Below, piece by piece: positions 36,109-38,725 of a DNA stretch of 38,725 nucleotides. Numbering within the stretch: the stretch's first letter is position 1; each line of letters starts with the position of its first letter. The position numbers were made by a program, and so were the translations under genes. The notes under the pieces were generated by a model. The model had not been told where the DNA came from and searched no databases. It saw nothing but the letters and a program-made list of their open reading frames with translations. Source of the DNA: Planctomycetota bacterium (lineage in GTDB: Bacteria > Planctomycetota > J058); assembly GCA_019636275.1 (NCBI GenBank), contig JAHBXY010000084.1, positions 1-38,725 on the forward strand. Direction: 5' to 3'.

Positions 36109-37536
36109 ATGACCGACGACGACCTCCCGCCGAGCACGCTCGCCGACCGCTACGCCGGCCGGGCGATGGCCCGGCTGTTCACGCCGCGCGCCCGCGCGCT
36201 GGCGTTCCGCGACGTGTGGATCGCCCTGGCCGAGGCCGAGCACGAGCTCGGCGGGCCGGTCACGCGCGCGCAGGTCGAAGCCCTGCGCGCCACGCGCGAG
36301 CAGGTCGACCTCGCGCGCGTGGCCCGGCTCGAGGCCGAGACGCGCCACGACGTCATGGCGCACGTCAAGGCCTGGGCCGAGGTGTGCCCCGAGGGCGCGC
36401 CGATCATCCACCTGGGCGCCACGAGCCAGTGCGTCAACGACAACGCCGACGCGCTGCTCGAGCGGCGCGCGCTCCAGCAGGTGCGGGCGCGCCTCGTGTC
36501 GCTCCTGCGCGGGCTCCGGCGCCTGGCCGCGGCCGAGGCGGCGACGACGACGCTCGGCTACACGCACTTCCAGACGGCGCAGCCGGTCACGGTGGGCAAG
36601 CGCGCCGCGCTCTGGGCGCAGGACGCGGCCTGGGACCTCGAGGAGGTCGAGCGGCTGCTCGCCGGCTACGCCTGCCGCGGCCTCAAGGGCACGACCGGCA
36701 CGCAGGCCTCCTACCTCGAGCTCCTGGGCGACCCCGACCGGGTCGTGGCGCTCGACCGCCTGTTCGCCCGCAAGCTCGGCTTCGAGCGCACCGTCCCGCT
36801 CACGGGGCAGACCGCCCCGCGCAAGCTCGACGCGCGGCTGGCCGACGCGCTCGTCGGCGTGGCCGTGAGCCTCTCCAAGCTCGGCACCGACGCGCGGCTG
36901 CTCGCGCACACGGGCGAGCTGCGCGAGGCCTTCGGCGCGGGGCAGGTCGGCTCCTCGGCCATGCCTTACAAGCGCAACCCCATGAAGGCCGAGCGGCTGT
37001 GCGCGCTGGCGCGGCTCGTGCCGTCGCTGCGCGACGTGCTCGTGCACACGGCCATGACGCAGTGGCTCGAGCGCTCGCTCGACGACAGCGCCGCGCGCCG
37101 CGTCGCGCTCCCCGACCTGTTCCTGGCCACCGACGGCGCCCTGCGCACGGCGATCGACCTCGTGCGCGGCCTCGAGGTCGACCGCGAGCAGGTCGCGCGC
37201 CGCCTGCGCGCCGAGGCGCCGTTCCTGGCCGTCGAGGAGCTGCTCGCCGCCGGCGTGAAGGCCGGCGGCGACCGCCAGGACCTGCACGAGGCCCTGCGCG
37301 GGTTCGCGGTCGAGGCCCGGGTCACGGCCGACCCGCCGGGCGAGTTCTGGCGGCGGGTCACGGCCGACCCGCGCTTCGCCGCCCTCGAGCCGGTCAGGTC
37401 GGGGCGCGTCCTCGAGACCGACCGCCTGGTCGGCCTCGCGCCCCGGCAGGTGCACGACTTCCTCGTCGGCGTCCTCGACCCGCTCCTGGCGCGGGCCACC
37501 GACGTGCCGGAGGCCGACGACCCGCTGCGCGTGTGA
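36109..37536 (+). CDS. purB: Adenylosuccinate lyase
   Basis: 475 aa. Splits adenylosuccinate and SAICAR, giving AMP/AICAR and fumarate in purine synthesis. Conserved blocks: RHDVMAHVKAWAEVCPEGA, HLGATSQCVNDNAD, catalytic H153 (GYTHFQTAQP) and the signature GSSAMPYKRNPMKAERL (~281-297) with the catalytic Ser loop. Length is close to the family norm. ATG 36109 gives a normal start; the longer frame from 36004 is less likely. It is divergent from tilS with a 184-bp spacer, in which I see no clear promoter. Confidence 0.97.
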   Translation: MTDDDLPPSTLADRYAGRAMARLFTPRARALAFRDVWIALAEAEHELGGPVTRAQVEALRATREQVDLARVARLEAETRHDVMAHVKAWAEVCPEGAPIIHLGATSQCVNDNADALLERRALQQVRARLVSLLRGLRRLAAAEAATTTLGYTHFQTAQPVTVGKRAALWAQDAAWDLEEVERLLAGYACRGLKGTTGTQASYLELLGDPDRVVALDRLFARKLGFERTVPLTGQTAPRKLDARLADALVGVAVSLSKLGTDARLLAHTGELREAFGAGQVGSSAMPYKRNPMKAERLCALARLVPSLRDVLVHTAMTQWLERSLDDSAARRVALPDLFLATDGALRTAIDLVRGLEVDREQVARRLRAEAPFLAVEELLAAGVKAGGDRQDLHEALRGFAVEARVTADPPGEFWRRVTADPRFAALEPVRSGRVLETDRLVGLAPRQVHDFLVGVLDPLLARATDVPEADDPLRV

Positions 37537-37557
37537 CTGGCTGGAGTGAGGCCGGAC

Positions 37558-37612
37558 CGATCGAAGGCTGGTCACTCGCCGGCGAGCGTCGATGGCTTCA
37601 TACGCTCCGAGG
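37558..37612. repeat. Short dispersed repeat, copy B
   Basis: Conserved flanks GATCGAAGGCTGGTCACT and GCTTCATACGCTCCGAGG match 21968-22026. The centre holds the 12-nt palindrome CTCGCCGGCGAG. It lies between purB and the TolB-like gene (tandem orientation), unlike the 250-bp element. Confidence 0.5.
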
Positions 37613-37668
37613 GCAACCGGAGGCCGGGTCAGCCGGTAGGATCGGCCCCTCTCCGGAGGTCCGTCGAG

Positions 37669-38725
37669 ATGCTTCGAGCCCTGGCCCTGCTGTCCCTCCC
37701 CCTGCTCCTGGCCGCGCCCCTCCTCGCCGGGGACGAGCCGTACCTGAAGAACGTGCGCCAGCTCACGCACGACGACCAGCGCGCCGGCGAGGCCTACTTC
37801 AGCCCGGACGGCAAGCGGATCCTGTTCCAGGCGGTGCGCGAGGAGCACCCCTACTACCAGATCTACGTGATGAACGTCGACGGCACCGGCCGGCGCATGG
37901 TCAGCACGGGCAAGGGCAAGACGACCTGCGCCTTCTTCCACCCGGGCGACCCCGACCTGTTCGTCTACGCCTCGAGCCACCTCGACGAGCGCACGCACGC
38001 CCCGCCGCCCCCCGGCGCGCCGCAGCGCGGCTACCGCTGGGACTACGACGGGTCGTTCGACATCTTCCTGGCGCGCGTGAGCACGGGCGAGGTCGTCCTG
38101 CGCCTCACCGATGCCCCGGGCTACGACGCCGAGTGCGCCTTCTCGCACGACGGCAAGAAGATCTGCTTCACCTCGCAGCGCGACGGCGGCGACTCGGACA
38201 TCTGGATCATGAACTCGGACGGCAGCGACCAGCGGCCGCTGGTGCGCGTGCCCGGGACCGACGGCGGGCCGTTCTTCTCGCCCGACGACCGCTGGGTGCT
38301 CTTCCGCGCCTCGCGCGAGCGCGACGACGTCATGCAGGTCTACCTGGTCTCGGTCGACGGCAAGGAGACGCGCCAGCTCACCGACCAGCCGCGCGTCAAC
38401 TGGGCGCCGTTCTTCCATCCGGACGGCCAGGTCGTGGCCTACGCGGCCAACGTCGGCGGGCACCGCAACTTCGAGGTGTTCCTGGTCAAGGCCGACGGCA
38501 GCAAGCGCGAGGTGCGGCTCACCCACGACGAGGGCTTCGACGGGCTGCCCACCTTCAGCCCCGACGGCACGAAGCTCATGTGGACCTCGAGCCGCCACGG
38601 CGGCCAGCCGCAGGTCTACATCGCCGACTTCGTCATGCCGCCCGACGACGCCTTCGTCGCCCCGGCGGCGCCCGGCCACGACCCCCACGGCCAGGGCGGC
38701 CACGCGCCGCACGGCGCGCAGGACC
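37669..38725 (+). CDS. TolB-like exported beta-propeller protein (3' partial)
   Basis: 352 codons before the right edge. A signal peptide (ALLSLPLLLAAPLLA, cut near residue 20) marks a periplasmic protein. At least five WD40/TolB-type blades follow, each with a FSPDGKRILF- or FSHDGKKICF-like strand and an IYVMNVDG- or IWIMNSDG-like strand. The last visible residues are His/Gly/Pro-rich (HDPHGQGGHAPHG), beyond the propeller. A GGAGG site lies ~12 nt before the ATG. Tol-Pal TolB is one possibility, but the extra His-rich end and many Planctomycetota-type PD40 paralogues argue for a general TolB-like scaffold. The gene continues outside the window. Confidence 0.85.
   Translation, partial: MLRALALLSLPLLLAAPLLAGDEPYLKNVRQLTHDDQRAGEAYFSPDGKRILFQAVREEHPYYQIYVMNVDGTGRRMVSTGKGKTTCAFFHPGDPDLFVYASSHLDERTHAPPPPGAPQRGYRWDYDGSFDIFLARVSTGEVVLRLTDAPGYDAECAFSHDGKKICFTSQRDGGDSDIWIMNSDGSDQRPLVRVPGTDGGPFFSPDDRWVLFRASRERDDVMQVYLVSVDGKETRQLTDQPRVNWAPFFHPDGQVVAYAANVGGHRNFEVFLVKADGSKREVRLTHDEGFDGLPTFSPDGTKLMWTSSRHGGQPQVYIADFVMPPDDAFVAPAAPGHDPHGQGGHAPHGAQD

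Noticed and set aside
35077..38712. A 1211-aa open frame on the minus strand
   Set aside because: It runs antisense through purB and the TolB-like gene; only its last ~200 residues, part of tilS, are real.

Overview
This is a 38.7 kb window of very GC-rich bacterial DNA. GTG start codons are common and genes are tightly packed, often with overlapping stops and starts. The gene content (prokaryotic RING-type zinc finger joined to HEAT repeats, PQQ/TolB-like propellers, many lone lipoproteins, an Imm21-type protein) suggests a Planctomycetota-like lineage, with Myxococcota as the alternative. This placement is an inference; there is no rRNA or tRNA gene in the window to settle it.

Layout. 0-4.5 kb: tail of an unknown gene, a ~250 bp interspersed repeat, a SulP permease/beta-carbonic anhydrase operon with a divergent NhaR-like LysR regulator, and a lipoprotein. 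4.6-9.2 kb: a small membrane protein, then a four-gene phosphorelay with translational overlaps (hybrid PAS histidine kinase, Hpt protein, single-domain receiver, NtrC-type sigma54 activator). 9.2-14 kb: a second copy of the repeat, CorA, a lipoprotein with an in-frame 12-bp minisatellite, recA and a small membrane protein. 14-19.3 kb: an 870-aa exported protein of unknown function, a HEAT-like exported protein, the debris of a tandem duplication, and an unknown gene. 19.5-24.2 kb: GMC oxidoreductase plus small partner, a repeat-rich convergent spacer, leucine dehydrogenase, HAD phosphatase. 24.2-28.8 kb: asparagine synthase, then a minus-strand cluster of a small unknown protein, a HEPN-like protein, tryptophan 2,3-dioxygenase and a GNAT acetyltransferase. 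28.8-31.7 kb: an accessory stretch with a RING-TM-HEAT protein, an Imm21-like protein and a PQQ-type propeller. 31.7-38.7 kb: an unusual MutS2 protein without Smr domain, a frame-disrupted tilS, purB, and the start of a TolB-like propeller that runs off the window.

Working together. SulP and carbonic anhydrase most likely handle inorganic carbon under the NhaR-like regulator. The kinase, Hpt, receiver and NtrC proteins contain every step of a His-Asp-His-Asp relay, except that the kinase's own receiver lacks its phospho-acceptor. MutS2 and tilS overlap and are translationally coupled. The most unusual non-coding signal is a palindromic ~250 bp repeat that sits only between convergent genes and directly abuts stop codons. 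The most system-like accessory candidates are the HEPN two-gene module and the neighbouring RING/HEAT and Imm21 genes. Most other long open frames on the opposite strands are shadows caused by the high GC content and were left out.
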